A stretch of DNA of 64,000 nt from Blasia pusilla (GCA_050084515.1 CM114271.1:40858001-40922000), one strand, 5' to 3'. Positions 22,852 to 35,339 are shown, counted from the stretch's first letter. Notes: generated by a model not told the origin, from the sequence alone. Program-made: numbers and translations.

Positions 22852-23375
22852 ATGTCACGTCTCTTAGGATAGATCGACGAGGTTTAGTAGAGCGCATTTT
22901 TGAGTAGTGGAGGACAAGTTGAGAAGGTTGAGGATGACCTCCTGAGGCCCTGGAAAACCTGAGAGAGCAGGTTTCCCCTTCGTTTTGGCTCATTTGGCGC
23001 CATATTGGGAAACTTACTATTTTGGGTAAGTACCATTTTGAGTATATGGTCAACTTTCTATTTGAGAAGTGGCCCTTGACCTCCTACATCAGGTCAAGAG
23101 CCAAGGAGGTAACTTGAGAGCATAGGTTATCATGGAGAGAGCTTGGGAGAGGGGAGGATATACCTCAAGGAGAGAGCTCTTGAGAGCTCATTCTCTCTTT
23201 GTTGAACCTCTTGGCATGAGGCGGCGGAGCTATGGTCCCTTGCCTTGTGAGTGTAACCCAAGCCTCTCATTAGGAGAGTGGGTTTGGTTTGACATTGAGA
23301 GAGACATGTGAGAGCTATGGTGTTGTGAGAGAGATTTGACCTTATTTTACAAAGAGAGAATGAGAGGGTGAGCTT
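22852..23375 (+). repeat. 5' LTR-like repeat bounding the 33 kb insertion
   Basis: Begins TGTCACGTCTC exactly where the hAT reading frame breaks. The sequence matches 55230-55745 (same strand) and 62277-62799 (reverse strand), sharing 'gtggaggac', 'ctgagagagcaggtttcc' and 'ggagagcttgggagagggga' blocks. The copy at 61603-62799 shows the family ends TGTCAC...CACGACA, the TG...CA signature of LTRs. This copy changes to unrelated sequence after about 23375, so it is incomplete or recombined. Confidence 0.65.
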
Positions 23376-24060
23376 TGGCCAACCGGCGTTCCAACCCACC
23401 GAGTCCTCAACTCGGCGTCTCATCAAGCTCAACCTTCCTTAGTTCCTAGCTTCCAACACATGGCAAGTCCTTCAAGACTTGGAACAGACTTTCTGGTTAG
23501 TCCAAGGATCTGAAACGGCACTTGCGCGCCTAGCGATCCCAACTGTTCAACGGTCCTCGGGTGAGTTCTGAACCAAGACCCAAGTAATTGAGTCGCGGGG
23601 TGGAATCCAAGAGGGATGTCTAAAATCGCCTCACTTCACTTGGTGCAGGTTTTCCAACCCAACCCCCAAACTCGCGTTCCGTTCCATGCCCTTGAGCCGC
23701 CCCGGGGCGCCCAAAGTGGGGTTTGGGTTCCAAGCACTCTCGGAGACCTTCCCCTTACTAGTACTTTTGGGGTTCTCCAATAACCCCTCCCCTTTGGGAA
23801 AAGAGGGTCGGGCCCTTCATTGTGGCCCTCAACCCGACTCCACTTACAGTCGTTTTCGGGTCGTATCTCGGCCGCTGCTTATGCGTTTGCAGAGATCTTT
23901 GGTGCGTTTGGACCGGCTCTCCATAAGCTTTCCAACGCATCCTTATGTTCTGGCCCTCCATCAGTGCCATCTACTTTACAACCTGTCACAACGGGGACAA
24001 AGTCAATAAACTACACTGAATTGCCAATGAATTGCAATATGGGCCTTCACATAACTTAAT
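23376..24060 (+). repeat. Retroelement leader or LTR remnant
   Basis: This stretch is the counterpart of the inverted repeat at 530-1130. It carries no domain. A 107-residue ORF at 23686-24009 is probably accidental. It lies between the LTR-like repeat and the truncated end of transposon B', where gag and protease of the outer gypsy element would be expected but are absent, implying a deletion near 24060. Confidence 0.45.
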
Positions 24061-24062
24061 GA

Positions 24063-24750
24063 TCAAAGATCGTTTCTTATCCGCTCAAAGATTGGGTCGG
24101 TGTCTTGGCCCGCCAACTGCTCTGGGACAACAGTTGGCAAGTCCATTGGAAACTCGTCGATCCGATAGAGGTTGATTTCTTCTGCCAGGCTCAGAGACGA
24201 GGAAGACCGCTCTCCTGCTTCTTCAAAGATGTCCACCTTCTCCACGTTGGCGATCCTCATGACCTCATCGTCCGTCACTTGCACTTCGGAGGTTTTCTCA
24301 GCCGATTTTATATTGATTTTATATGCAGGAAATGTCCATGGACTTCATCGGGGACATTTCCTGCATCTCAACACTTTCGGTTGAACGGGATTTCTTCAAT
24401 GGCAACCGCTTTTTCCCTCCGAGCTTTTGCCAATTATGCTCTCCTCACCAACGCGTCCAGATGCTTCTTTTCACGCTTTTCCTCGACGATCCTTTTCTTC
24501 AAGGTCTGCGACGCCTCGGCCTCTGCATTCTGTTTTTCGAGCGCCTCCAAAACACGTTTTGCAAGAAGCTCCTACTTGTGCATGTCCGCTTCCCTTTCCC
24601 GCTCCTCGATCTCTTGCTGCCTTATCTCATTGGCCAAACGAGGCCCTGGAGATGGTGACGGAGGAGTCCTCATGGACTTGGGAGTGAAGCTCCCAACCTT
24701 GTTTGATTGAGATTTATTCCTCGTCATTGTTCCCGAAAATGCCTCCTCCT
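24063..24750 (-). pseudogene. Coiled-coil protein of transposon B', with stops
   Basis: The minus-strand frame starts at MTRNKSQSNKVGSFTPKSMR (about 24729) and runs through PSPGPRLANEIRQQEIEERE, then into a Lys/Glu-rich coiled coil (ELLAKRVLEALEKQNAEAEA, KKRIVEEKREKKHLDALVRR) interrupted by at least two stops, and shifts frame into a 74-residue acidic tail ending FERIRNDL at a TGA at 24063. The N-terminal part is nearly identical to 36481-36645 in copy B. I do not recognise the family; a structural or DNA-binding accessory protein of the transposon is possible. Confidence 0.55.
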
Positions 24751-24978
24751 CGACAACCAAGTTATTTTCTCTGCATGATGAGTCGCCTTGATGAGTTACC
24801 TTGCTGATGTCACGATGAGTCACCTTGATGAGTCGCTCGAATCATCTCGCAATCATTCGCTCGAATCGTCTCATGATGAGTCACCATGTAAATCGCCCCG
24901 TGGTATCTGATGAGCTGTTGCGCGGAAGAGCAATCGAGATCGCGAAACGATAAACCGGAAATGAGCAAACCCTGGCCT

Positions 24979-24986
24979 ATTTATAC
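24979..24986 (-). promoter_or_regulatory. TATA box of the B' coiled-coil gene
   Basis: The plus strand reads TATTTATA, that is TATAAATA on the coding strand, about 250 bases upstream of the MTRNKSQ start. The same box occurs at 36266-36273 in front of the same gene in copy B, which supports it as a promoter element. Confidence 0.6.
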
Positions 24987-25079
24987 TTTTCAAGCCGTTG
25001 GGCTGACCGTTGGGTCACACCGTCAATCCGCCGGCGACGTGTCAGCCGTTATGGAAGTCTCGACGTGAAAACCACCAAC

Positions 25080-25860
25080 CCGACGACTCCGACCTGTTGC
25101 ACGCTTCCCGCGGGTTGTAGGCATCCGTCCTCCTCGGGTTAAAAAGCCGAGATATCCTGGAAACCCGTCGGAGACCGACCGGTTGCACGCCTCCGCCGTC
25201 TTCGGGCAAGAACGTGAGGTACCCGCGCAACCCGTCAAAGATCGGGGGGTTGCACGCTTTCCTAGTCTTGGGATAAGAAGGCGACGTATTTGCGCAACTC
25301 GTCGAAGGCCGACGGGTTGCACGCTTCCTTCATGTAAGCGTTATAAGACAAGGCACTTGCGCAACCCGTCGGCCTTGCGCAAAGGAGGCCGAAGGGTTGG
25401 CCTTGGGTAAAGGAGGCTGAAGGGTCGGCCTTGCGCAAAGGAGGCCGAAGGGTTGCACGCTTCCCTCATCTTGGGGTTATAGGCGAGGTACCTGGGCAAC
25501 CCGTCGTTTATTGACAGGTTGCACACTTTTCTATCCCTCGGGTAACAATGCGACAACACATAGTTCCGAGGCAACCCCTTGCAATCCCACGGGTCACAAG
25601 GTCTACCGTGAGTTGGACAATCCTGTAACAGTCCCCAAGGATTGGTTGCCTTAGCAAATGCAAGCGGTGTCTCGTGTTTGATGCTAGCAAAATTGACTTA
25701 AAAGACCATTGGTCAGCAAGAAGGTGGTACCAACCCAACGGACTCCGACGGGTTCCAACTTACATTGGGACACTGAAACAAAAAACGGAATTGGGTGCTT
25801 CGCTACCCACGTCTCTGATTCCCAAATTTTGCAACCTATCGGACTCCGACAGGTTGCAAT
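25080..25860. repeat. Palindrome array between divergent genes of B'
   Basis: At least six imperfect copies of the B palindrome (arm TGCAACCCGTCGGA followed by its reverse complement) start near 25164, 25226, 25291, 25359, 25494 and 25830, the first ones 62-68 bp apart. Some have half-sites only (25734). The array separates the two divergent promoters of the transposon and corresponds to 35340-36175 in copy B. Confidence 0.8.
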
Positions 25861-25950
25861 AGAATTAAATCCATCTTGTCAGACAATCTCACCTACCAAA
25901 CTTCATCTTGTCAGTCAAATTCTGTAAGGAGAATCTGAGTCCCTATTCTC

Positions 25951-25959
25951 TATAAATTA
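25951..25959 (+). promoter_or_regulatory. TATA box of the B' transposase gene
   Basis: TATAAATTA lies 75-80 bases before the MDNYVNLT start at 26033. The same motif lies at 35253-35261 on the minus strand in copy B, in front of the same gene. Confidence 0.6.
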
Positions 25960-26032
25960 AACATTCTCATACCCATACCCATTCTTATCCTTATTCTTAT
26001 TCTCAGTCTCCTCCCGGTGGAATCTTCAAGGA

Positions 26033-29000
26033 ATGGATAATTATGTGAACCTCACTTGTGGCAGTCATCTAGCAGCCCTTCCTCAATCAGAAATCGTTTG
26101 ACCGCAAGCTTGTGAGTCTTTCATACCAGTGGATGAAAATTTTCTCTCAGTTCGATTTTTTCTTCAAATTGGAACTGTCTTCGTGTCGAAGGATGCTAGG
26201 GTGGACGGTATGGAGGACATAATAGATGAGACAATCCAGCCAGTGATTGCAGACCGTAAATTATGGAATCTCCTACCTCTAGCAAATGGTCAATATAGAG
26301 TTTACGGCTTGTCTCTGAATTCCTCAGTTTCCCAAGTAGACGGTCGAGAATTTCCTAGTGCATCAAGCTCTACGTTTGCAACTCCTACTCAGTAGATCCG
26401 GCATTGACTTCAACTTCACACGCTCGTAACAGTGTTGTACTTCCTGAAAACATTCCGGACGTCGTCAACCTCAGTGGATCTGTCGGACACCAATCGGGCC
26501 CTGTGTCCGCCTACTCGTTCCTCTTGCGAGCATCAGGTAATAGTTTGCTCTTGTATCTGGACTTGAAAATGTTCAAGCACACTCTTGTTGACGAGCTGCC
26601 ATCCACGTACGATGGTAATTGCATTTTTGAGTTGCCTCCACTTGCTGCCCATGCTCAAAAGAAAGATGGAGGACGCTTGAAGGGTATGGACAGAAAGTCT
26701 GATTGTCATCGATGGTGTAGGCTTCAACGGACTAGTACTTCAATTCCAAATGGTCCTTGGTTTTTCTCCCGCCGCCAATGCGTTGGAGCCTTGGAGTGTA
26801 GAAGTCCAGCATGCCCGTATCTAGAGCGTAACGGGCGGGTCAATACATCGTAATTCCCCCCCAAGAATGCATAAACTCCATATGAGGTTGGTGCCACCAT
26901 ACTGCCGGGAGGCCATCGATGTCCTCATTGTAAGGCATCCCCTTTCTATGTTGGAGCGTGTCATGCATACATATTTTTCATTGTCCACAACTTGGGCTCC
27001 ACATCATAGTACACAAGGCTGGCAGTTCATGTTGGCTCCCACACTCATCCTGTGAGCGATGCAATTCAAAAACACATCAAAAAGGATGTGGCAAAGAAAG
27101 TGGCCGAGGTCTACAGAAACTCTCCGGGTTCAAAGCCCGGAGTGATAAAGCTAACAACAACATCACAAATTTTTGAACAATTGATTGGAATCCCTGGACA
27201 CGGCGAGATCACAACTGCTGAGGAGAAACAACTTTGGGAATATCTCGTATTTCTCGCTGATCCTGAATGCTTCCGAAATTTGATGCGTCAAATACGCGTA
27301 CTGGATGGAAAGACGGCCAAAATGGATTCCATTTCCAGAATCAAGGTCCGTCGAGTGGCCTCGATCTTATAGATCGAATGAGGGAAGGGGAAGATCTTTA
27401 CGACAGCTGGGTAAGCTTTGATATTTGCTACAGTGTGCTGAACGGATGGTTGACAATGGGTGCTCACGTTTATGACCGTGTGGAGAAGGGACTCAAAACT
27501 ATATTTGTCTGTGAAGTAAAAGCTGAAGACGTTGGCAGTTTGAAGATGTGCTGGTTACTCTTATTGGAGGTGGTGAAGGCAAAAGGCCAAAACAAAAGGC
27601 CATCTCCGGAAATTTATGGATTCATGGTGGACAATGCCAAACTTGGATGGATTGCTATGAGGGAAGTGTTCTGGGGTAGAGAGGTTCAACCGAAGAGGAA
27701 AAGGTTGGATGCTTTCCTGTGACCCGGTACACCAAATCTTGCATCAAGGAGAATAAGAGGACAGAGCATGTCACTCTGCTCCAACGCTGCAAGGAAAACA
27801 AAACCTTGAAACAGGCCATGGAATGCCAAGAAGAACTTCATGGGTGGTGGAGGAAACATGCGATTGAGGGGAAGTACAAAGAGTTACGCTCTGGGCTGAG
27901 TTGGTGGACTATACAAATGAGAAAATGGGGGAATTTCATGCGAGAGGTGAGTTCACTAATTTGTCTCGTCGAGCTCACGTGGATTTTTTTTTGAAGGGTG
28001 GGCACTACAGGGATTTCAAACCAAAGAAAACAACCAAGCCGTCGGATGCGACAGGTTGCCTGAGTGTGCAACCAGTCGGAAACCGACAGCTTGCATCAAG
28101 AATGTTTGTGTTACCCTTTGGAGCGCGACATCATGCACGAGGAATGTTTGTGCAACCTATCGGAACCTGACTGGTTGCATGAGGTGCAACCTGTCGAATC
28201 TCGACGGGTTGCAAGCCGCAAGGCTGTGAGTTACTCGATCTGCAACCCAACGCATTCTGACAAGTTGCGTCTTTCTGCAACTTGTGGGATTCCGACAAGT
28301 GGCGTCTGTATGTGACTCCTCGCATTTAGAAAGGTTGCGGATGTCTCCAAGTCGTAGCCAGACAAGTTGCATCAGTTCAAGTTAATTGGAACCCGTCGAA
28401 TTCCAATAGTTGCAAAGATTTGTGTGTGGAGACTTCTTGCAAGCCAACGGAATCCGACAGGTTGCACAAGGATTTTCGAGACCGGACCGGCCTGCTTCTC
28501 ACAACCCATACGATTCCGACGGATTGCAGTAGCAGGTTCCTAGGGGCTAGGTTGTAGTAAAAGGTTACTGGGACATTCCAAGGATGTCTCCCACTTGCAA
28601 CCCGTTTCAAGTTGGAGGCTGGAAAATCCATGTGCGATTCATCGAATTCCGATAACTTGCACTTGGATCTTCCAGCCCGGAGTGGCCAAAGCTACTTGCA
28701 ACCCGCTTGAATCCGACGGGTTGCACTAGGTGGTTCCTGGGTGTTGCAACATGTCGGAAACCGACGGGTTGCAGAGTCATTCATGGGATCCCTCCGACTT
28801 GCAACACGTCTAGTTTCGACAGGTAGCTTTTTTCTTTGCTCATAGAGCTATTTTGTTCCCTTCTCTCATTGCCGTCATTGCAGGGATTGAACATTCATGA
28901 AAATGCCCTCTGCCCCAACACAAGTTGAGTAGAAAGTGTTCATTCCTCCTGGAGGTCGTCAAAAGCATGCCAACGAATTTCACTTGTGGAGGCATGCCAA

Positions 29001-30391
29001 CAAGACGAGGCAAGAGAAATGCTACAGTCTGCAGCATCCCATATCTTCCTCACAAAAGGCATAACAAAAGGAAGGGGGCCTTCGATCTACAAGCTCTCTA
29101 TCAGGGCCTTAGTGAGATCGGGTGATGAGAAACTCTTTGTGGAAGCCTTCAATCGGTGCGTAGCAAGAACTCCCCGTGGAATCCTTCAATCGGTACGTAC
29201 ACACTGGTGGGGATATTCGTGGGCGCGTTTCAAGACATCCCATACAGATGGTGGTAGAGCAGTCCGAGAGAGACTCGTGGAGACTAGATAAATATCTTGA
29301 CTTCAAATAGGTGAAGAGGCAACATCGAGGAACGAACCCAGTGATTGATTTGGATGAGGAAATAACACCGGCAAGGTATTCGGAGACCTTGAATTGCTCC
29401 CAAATCCGTGATGCAGTATCTTCTCCAAAATCAGTGAATGTTTTATTTCAAAAGCCCTTTGTTGTTGGAAGTTCGTAACATCCGGTCGTTGGGGTGGTTC
29501 AATAGTATGGGATTCCGGTCATTGAGGTGGATTGCAATCTCAAACGGTGGCATATATCTCGGAGCAACCCTGGACGCGGACCCACATGCAGGGCAGGATC
29601 TGATGGCATTAGGAGAGCATACGGCACTTTCCTAAATAAGAACTGTACAAGGACTGGACGACCACTGCTTGGGTTTTGGGGACCCAAAACCTTTGATCAC
29701 GAGGACCCGTGATCAATTGAAGTACTTCTTCTGCCCAAATGAATCTTACGCTTTCCGAAAGTCTTATCTGGCTGCCATTGGAGCTCCGGGGAATACCCCC
29801 ACGATTTGGCCCATTGCCAAAAGTACGAATTGCACTCAAGACAAAGTGGACAATCTTATAAGTGCCGGTTTTAGACTCGTAGACGGAGGAAGTTGGGAGC
29901 ATGTTTGCTTTACAGAGACCTTTATATTTCGTTTTCAACCCAAGATTGATGTCAACATGTACCCGGAGAAGGTGGATGATCTCAATCCATTATTTCTGTT
30001 TGAGTCTAGAAATGGGGTGAAGAGAAACAGAATGTGTAGGCCAACGGTGGAGAGAGCAAAGCAGATTGCATCAGCTCGGGAGGCAAAAATGGAAATCATC
30101 GCCACGAAAGATATATTGAGTGGCAATGGAATAGGAAGGATGTATTGGATCAGGAACAACACTGTAAATTCAAGTGTCACAGGGGTGTATGTGGTGCACA
30201 TCTGTTGCTTTCCCACATGTTCATGTGATGATTTTGTCCAAAGAGAGACAAGTGGGAAAACGTATTTCCCTTGTAAGCACATGTACTATGTGTTGCTTGT
30301 AGTTTTAAGAGAGTCGGAGGTAGGAGTAGGAATCCACCAACCAATTATGTCCGTCAAAGAAGTGCGAAGTATTTTAAACAAACCACTTTGA
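26033..30391 (+). pseudogene. DDE/SWIM transposase-like protein of B'
   Basis: Probable transposase, Mutator-like by domain order. 26033-26850 encodes MDNYVNLT..., VDENFLSVRF and a Cys-rich start (ECRSPACPYLERNG). After frameshifts a HVGSHSHP segment near 27030-27055 resembles the His pair of WRKY-GCM1 zinc fingers. 27052-27945 gives a core-like stretch (SWVSFDICYSVLNGWLTMG, EIYGFMVDNAKLGW, SVTRYTKSCIKENKRT-like). The exon ends NFMRE at a GT donor (27946); the acceptor is near 28884, leaving a 0.94 kb intron full of palindromes. The last exon ends with a SWIM zinc finger, CSCDDFVQRETSGKTYFPCKH (CxC...CxH), at 30205-30282 and stops at 30391. Frameshifts and stops (for example after PTQVE near 28930) disable it. 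About 105 bp present in copy B is missing near 27345. Confidence 0.6.
28040..28840. repeat. Palindrome cluster in the transposase intron of B'
   Basis: About a dozen imperfect palindromes of the TGCAACCCGTCGGA type start near 28077, 28150, 28184, 28240, 28274, 28386, 28438, 28499, 28697, 28745 and 28800. All fall between the splice donor at 27946 and the acceptor near 28884, so none interrupts coding sequence. Arms differ between units (for example CAAGCCAACGGAATCCGACA). Another isolated copy lies at 30570-30597, after the transposase stop. Confidence 0.78.
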
Positions 30392-30809
30392 GGATGCAAA
30401 ATGAGGTTTTAGATTGTACTTTCATTTTTCCAGAACCTTCACTTTGAGCTTGAACTCTATTTAGCCTAGGGCAAATGATAGATTTTTTCCAGACCTTGGA
30501 TGGAAAAAGTGATTGGTTCTACACTTATGATTCCATTGATTATTCCATTTTCTAAATTTTGTGCAATTTGCAACTCGTCGGACTTAGAGGGGTTGCCAAA
30601 ATGTGGAAGAGGAAAAAAATTTGTGGGAGTGCTCTAGAATTGAGCAGAAAAGTGCAAAAAAGTTCACACAAAAAGTTTCCTCTCTTCAACCCAACAGAAA
30701 CTCTCTTCAAATCATAGGAAACTCTCTTAAAAAAAAAGTATCTCTTTGGGTTGAAGGAAGTTTTCTCTGTCCTCTCTTTCTCTCTTTCTCTCTTCCTCTC
30801 CTCTTGCTG

Positions 30810-31320
30810 CACCTCTCAGATTGGAGGACATGCAGAAGACCGCATTTTGGGTATGGATCCTCATGGGAAGGAGTTTTTGTACCAGTGGTGATTCTTACCA
30901 TTTTGATTAAAGAACGTCCGGGTTGAGTTTCAGAGGGTCATGCATAGGATCTTGGCAAGTGTGGATTTTGCTAGGTGTTATATTGATGACATTGTAGTCT
31001 TTAGCGCCATGGTTCAGGAGCATGATCGACATCTGGACTCTAGAGGTATTTCGACGATTGTAGTTACATGGGCTAAAGCTACATCTAGGCAAGTGCAAGT
31101 TCTTCTACGACCAAATTGAGTACCTAGGTCATATGATATTCCCAAGGGGACTTGGTGTGCAGCAAAAAAAAGGTAGATGCTATTTCATGCATTCCACGCC
31201 CTTCATATGTGAGTTGAGTTTGTACATTCATCGGATTGGCGACTTCTATCGACGGTACGTCAAAGGTTTCAGTTTTATTGCAAAGTCGTTGACCTTGCTG
31301 ACCAAGGTGGATCAGAAGTG
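30810..31320 (+). pseudogene. Ty3/gypsy reverse transcriptase fragment (element A)
   Basis: Shifting frames give QKTAFW, HGKEFLYQW, RVMHRILASVDFARC, the catalytic YIDDIVVFS (about 30975-31000), LHLGKCKFF-like, IEYLGHMIFPRGLGVQQKK, and FYRRYVKGFSFIAKSLTLLTKVDQ at the end. This is the middle and C-terminal part of a gypsy RT with several frameshifts. It breaks at VDQ, and the same peptide resumes at 51277, so B was inserted here. Confidence 0.8.
31306..31320 (+). repeat. Candidate 15-bp target-site duplication, left
   Basis: GGTGGATCAGAAGTG directly before B matches GGTGGATCAGGAGTG at 51277-51291 directly after B, with one mismatch. Both encode the VDQ segment of the same gypsy gene, once before and once after the insertion. 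Confidence 0.65.
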
Positions 31321-31708
31321 CGGTAAGAGGAGAGGAAGAGAGGAAGAGAGGAGAGAGGAAACTACCTTCAACCCAAAGAGATACTTTTTTTTAAGAGAGT
31401 TTTCGTTGGGTTGAAGAGAGGAAACTTTTTGTGTGAATTTTTTTGCATTTTTTTGTTCAGTTATTAAGCAGTCCCACGGTTTTTTTTTTCTCTTCCATAT
31501 TTTGGCAACCCATCTGAGTCCGACCGGTTGCAAATTGCACAAAATTTAGAAAATTGAAAAATCAGTGGAATCATAAGTGTGGAACCAATCACTTTTTCCA
31601 TCCAAGGTCTGGAAAAAATCTACCATTTTCCCTGGGCTGAATAGAGTTCAAGCTAAAAGTGAAGGTTCTTGAAAAATGAAAGTACATCTAAAACCTCATT
31701 TTGCATCC

Positions 31709-34700
31709 TCAAAGTGATTTGTTTAAAATACTTCGCACTTCTTTGACGGACAGAATTGGTTGGTGGATTCCTACTCCTACCTCCGACTCTCTTAGAACTA
31801 CCAGCAACACATAGTACATGTGCTTACAAGGGAAATACGTTTTCCCACTTGTCTCCCTTTGGACAAAGTCATCACATGAACATGTGGGAAAGCAACAGAT
31901 GTGCACCACATACACCCCTGTGACACTTGAATTTACAGTGTTGTTCTTGACCCAATAAATCCTTCCTATTCCATTGCCTCTCAAGACATCTTTCATGGCG
32001 ATGATCTCCATTTTTTCCTCCCGAGCTGATGCAATCTGCTTTGCTCTCTCCACCGTTGGCCTACACATTCTGTTTCTCTTCACCCCATTACTAGACTGAA
32101 ACAAAAATAATGGATTGAGATCATCCACCTTCTCCGGGTACATGTTGACATCAATCTTGGGTTGAAAACGAAATGCAAACGTCTCTGTAATGCGAACATG
32201 CTCCCAACTTCCTCCGTCTACGAGTCTGAAATCGACACTTGTAAGATTGTCCACTTCGTCTTGAGTGCAGTTCGTACCTACGACGATGGGCCAAATCGTG
32301 GGGGTATTCCCCAGAGCTTCAATGGCAGCCGGATAAGACTTTCGGAAAGCGTAAGATTCATTTGGGCAGAAGAAGTAATTCAATTGATCCCCGGTCTAGT
32401 GAAACGATCAAAGGTTTGAGTCCCCAAAACCCAGGCAGTGGTCGTCTAGTGCTTATACAGGTCTTATTTAGGAAAGTGCCGCATGCTCTCCTTATGCCAT
32501 CAGATCCTGCCCTGCAGGTGGGTCCACGTCCAGGGTTGCTCCGAGATATATGCCACTGTTTTAGGTTGCAATCCACCTCCATTACCGGAATCCCATATTG
32601 TTGAACCACTCCAGTGATAGGATGTTGCGAACTTCCAGCAACGGAAGGCTTTTGAAATAAGACATTCACTGATTTTGGAGAAGGGTCTCCATCATGCATT
32701 TGGGACGGTCTGGGTCCGCGAATACCTGGCGGCGAATTTCTCATCCAAATCAATCACCGGATCCGTTCTTGATGTCGCCTCTTCACCGCTCAAGTCAAGA
32801 TACTTATCTGGTCTCCACGAGTCTCGCTCGGACTGCTCTACCACCATCTATATGGGACGTCTTGAAACCCGCCCATGAATATCCCCACCAATGTGTACGT
32901 CTTCCTCGAGGGGAGTTTCAGCTACGCACCGGTTGAAGGCTTCCACATACAGTTTTTCATCACCAGATCTCATAGCCGCCCTGACATAGAGCTCGTAGAT
33001 CGACGACCCCCTTCCTTTTGTTATGCCTTTTGTGAGGAAGATATGGGATGCTGCAGACTGTAGCATTGCTCTTGCATGGTCTTGTTGGCATGCCTCCACA
33101 AGTGAAATTCGTTGGCATGCTTGTGACAACCTCCAGGAGGAATGAACACTTTCTGCTCAACTTGTGTTGGAGCAGAGGGCATTTTCATGAATGTTCAATC
33201 CCTGCAACGACGGCAATGTTAGAAGGGAACAAAAATAACTCAGGAGTCAAAGAAATAAGCTACATGTGGGAACCAGACGGGTTGCAAGGCCGAGGCATCC
33301 CATGAGCGACTCTGCGACCCGTTGGGTCGCGACGTGTTGCGACCCTAAACCCACCTATTGCAACCCGTCGGATTCAGACGGGTTGCAAGAACCTGTGGCC
33401 ACTCAGGAAGATCCAAGTGCAAGTCATCCAAAACCCATCCGGGTCAAACTATTTGCAGGCCTTGTATACATGCGACTTGCATAATTGTCTATGGGTTGCA
33501 CCAAAATTCTGGATGCAACCCGTTGGTTTCCATCAGGTTGCACACTCGGGCAACCCGTCGCATCCGAAAACTTCCTTGGTTTCTTTGGTTTGAAATCCCT
33601 ATGGTTCCCACGCTTCTCAACTTGAGCTGCAACTTTACAAAAAATTCTCAGCGTGAGCTTGGCAAGACAAAATAGTGAACTCACCTGCCGCATGAAGTTT
33701 CCCCATTGTCTCATACGTACAGTCCACCAACTCAACTAAGAGCACAAATCTTTGTACTTCCCCTCAATCGCATGCTTCCTCCACCACCCATGAAGTTCTT
33801 CTTGGAATTCCATGGCCTGTTTCAAGGTTTTGTTGTCCTTGCAGCGTTGGAGTAGAGTGACATGCTCTGTCCTCTTATTCTCCTTGATGCAAGATTTGGT
33901 GTACCGGGTCACAGACTGTTGCCAATGGAAAGCATCCGATCTTTCTCTCTCCGGTTGAACCTCTCCACCCCAGAACACTTCCTGGATAGCAATCCACCCA
34001 CGTTGTGCATTTTCCGCCATGAACCCATAAATTTCCGGAGGTGGCCTTTTGTTTTCCTTCACCACCTCCAATAAGAGTAACCAGCACATCTTCAAACTGC
34101 CAACGTCTTTTGCCTTTACTTCACAGACAAATATAGTTGTGAGTCCCTTCTCCACATTGTCATAAACGTGAGCACCCATTGTCAACCATCCGTTCAACAC
34201 TCTGTTGCAAATATCAAAGCTTACCCAACTGTAGTAAAGATCTTCCCCTTCCCTCATTCGATCTATAAGATCGAAGCCACTCGACGGACCTGTGGTTGAC
34301 ATTTTGAAGACATAGGCCCTGGATCCCTGGATCCCTCGCCTCCTTGGCCCATGAACTGCCATCTCTGAATGAATGGAAATCTGGAGTTGGCCTTGATTCT
34401 GGCGATGGCATCCATTTCGGCCGTCTTTCCATCCAGAACCCGTATTTGACGCAGCAAATTCCAGAAGCATTCAGGATCAGCGAGAAATGCGAGATTTTCC
34501 CAGAGTTGTTTCTCCTCGGCCGCCGTGATCTCGCCCTATCCACGGAATCCAAGGATTCAATTCAGGCGTCCTCCATCTTTCTTTTGAGCAAGAGCAGCAA
34601 GTGGAAGCAACTCAAAAATGCAATTACCATCGTACCTGGGCGGCAGCTTGTCGACAAGAATGTGCTTGAAAATTTTCAAGGCCAGAGACGAAAGCAAACT

Positions 34701-35209
34701 ATTGCCTAATACTTGCAAGAGGAACGAGTAGGCGGACATAGGGCCCGGTTGGTGTCCGGCAGATCCACAAAGATTGATAACATCCGGAATCTCTTCAGGA
34801 AGAACAACATTGTTACGAGCGTGTGAAGTTGGAGTCGAAGCCGGATCTACTGAGCTAGGAGTTGCAAACGTAGAGCTTGGAGCACTAGGAAATTCTCGAC
34901 CGTCTACTTGAGAAACAGACGAATTCAGGGGCAAGCCGTAAACTCTCTATTGACCATTTGCTAGAGGTAGGAGATATATACTTTACGGTCTGCAATCACT
35001 GGCTCGACTATCTCACCTATTATGTCCTCCGTACCGTCCACCCTAACATCCTTGGATACAAAGATGGTTCCAATTTGGAGAAGAAATCGAACAGAGAGAA
35101 AATTTTCATCCACAACTATGAAAGACTCAAGAGCTTGCGGTCGAACAATTTCTGATTGAGGAAGGGCCGCTAGATGACTGACATAAGTGAGCTTCACAGA
35201 ATTATCCAT
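31709..35209 (-). pseudogene. DDE/SWIM transposase-like protein of B
   Basis: Minus-strand copy of the gene at 26033-30391. The start MDNSVKLT is at 35209, with VDENFLSVRF as in B'. 34934-34557 holds the Pro/Ser-rich second segment. The stretch with the Cys/His pairs (about 0.5 kb in B') is deleted at about 34550. The core-like part lies at 34470-33736 (DICNRVLNGWLTMG, YGFMAENAQRGW; the second Asp of the B' motif MVDN is Glu here). A GT donor at about 33685 and acceptor near 33197 bound a 0.5 kb intron with palindromes. The SWIM finger (CSCDDF...CKH) is near 31820-31890 and the stop is at 31709. It carries frameshifts. B' and B carry different deletions, so they decayed independently. Confidence 0.6.
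33305..33570. repeat. Palindromes in the transposase intron of B
   Basis: Copies at 33310, 33357 (TGCAACCCGTCGGATTCAGA and its arm), 33515 and a half-site at 33549. All lie in the intron of the transposase-like gene; this cluster is shorter than in B'. Confidence 0.75.
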
Positions 35210-35252
35210 TCCCAGAGATTTCGTACGGGAGGAGAGTGAGAATGAGAATTTT

Positions 35253-35261
35253 TAATTTATA
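35253..35261 (-). promoter_or_regulatory. TATA box of the B transposase gene
   Basis: TAATTTATA on the plus strand is TATAAATTA on the coding strand, about 45-50 bases upstream of the MDNSVKLT start. It is conserved with 25951-25959. Confidence 0.6.
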
Positions 35262-35339
35262 GTGAATAGGAAATCAAATTCTCTTGACAGAATTTTACTA
35301 ACAAGATGAAGTTTGGTAGGTGAAATTGTCTGACACAAT

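Larger units (their letters stand above)
24061..30809 (+). mobile_element. Transposon B', copy with one side missing
   Basis: This 6.7 kb block is the inverted, diverged counterpart of 31321-36645. From left to right it has a coiled-coil gene reading leftwards, a divergent promoter region with palindromes, and a DDE/SWIM transposase-like gene reading rightwards. Its right terminus (30760-30809, pyrimidine-rich) is the reverse complement of the left terminus of B at 31321 (AAGAGGAGAGGAAGAGAG on the other strand). The methyltransferase half and the other terminal repeat are absent, so the left boundary near 24061 is a breakpoint, not a natural end. Confidence 0.65.

Noticed and set aside
23686-24009. 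Protein of 107 residues similar to a frame at 529-909
   Set aside because: Similarity is at DNA level in inverted copies of a repeat; the frame is not better conserved than the rest and has no domain.
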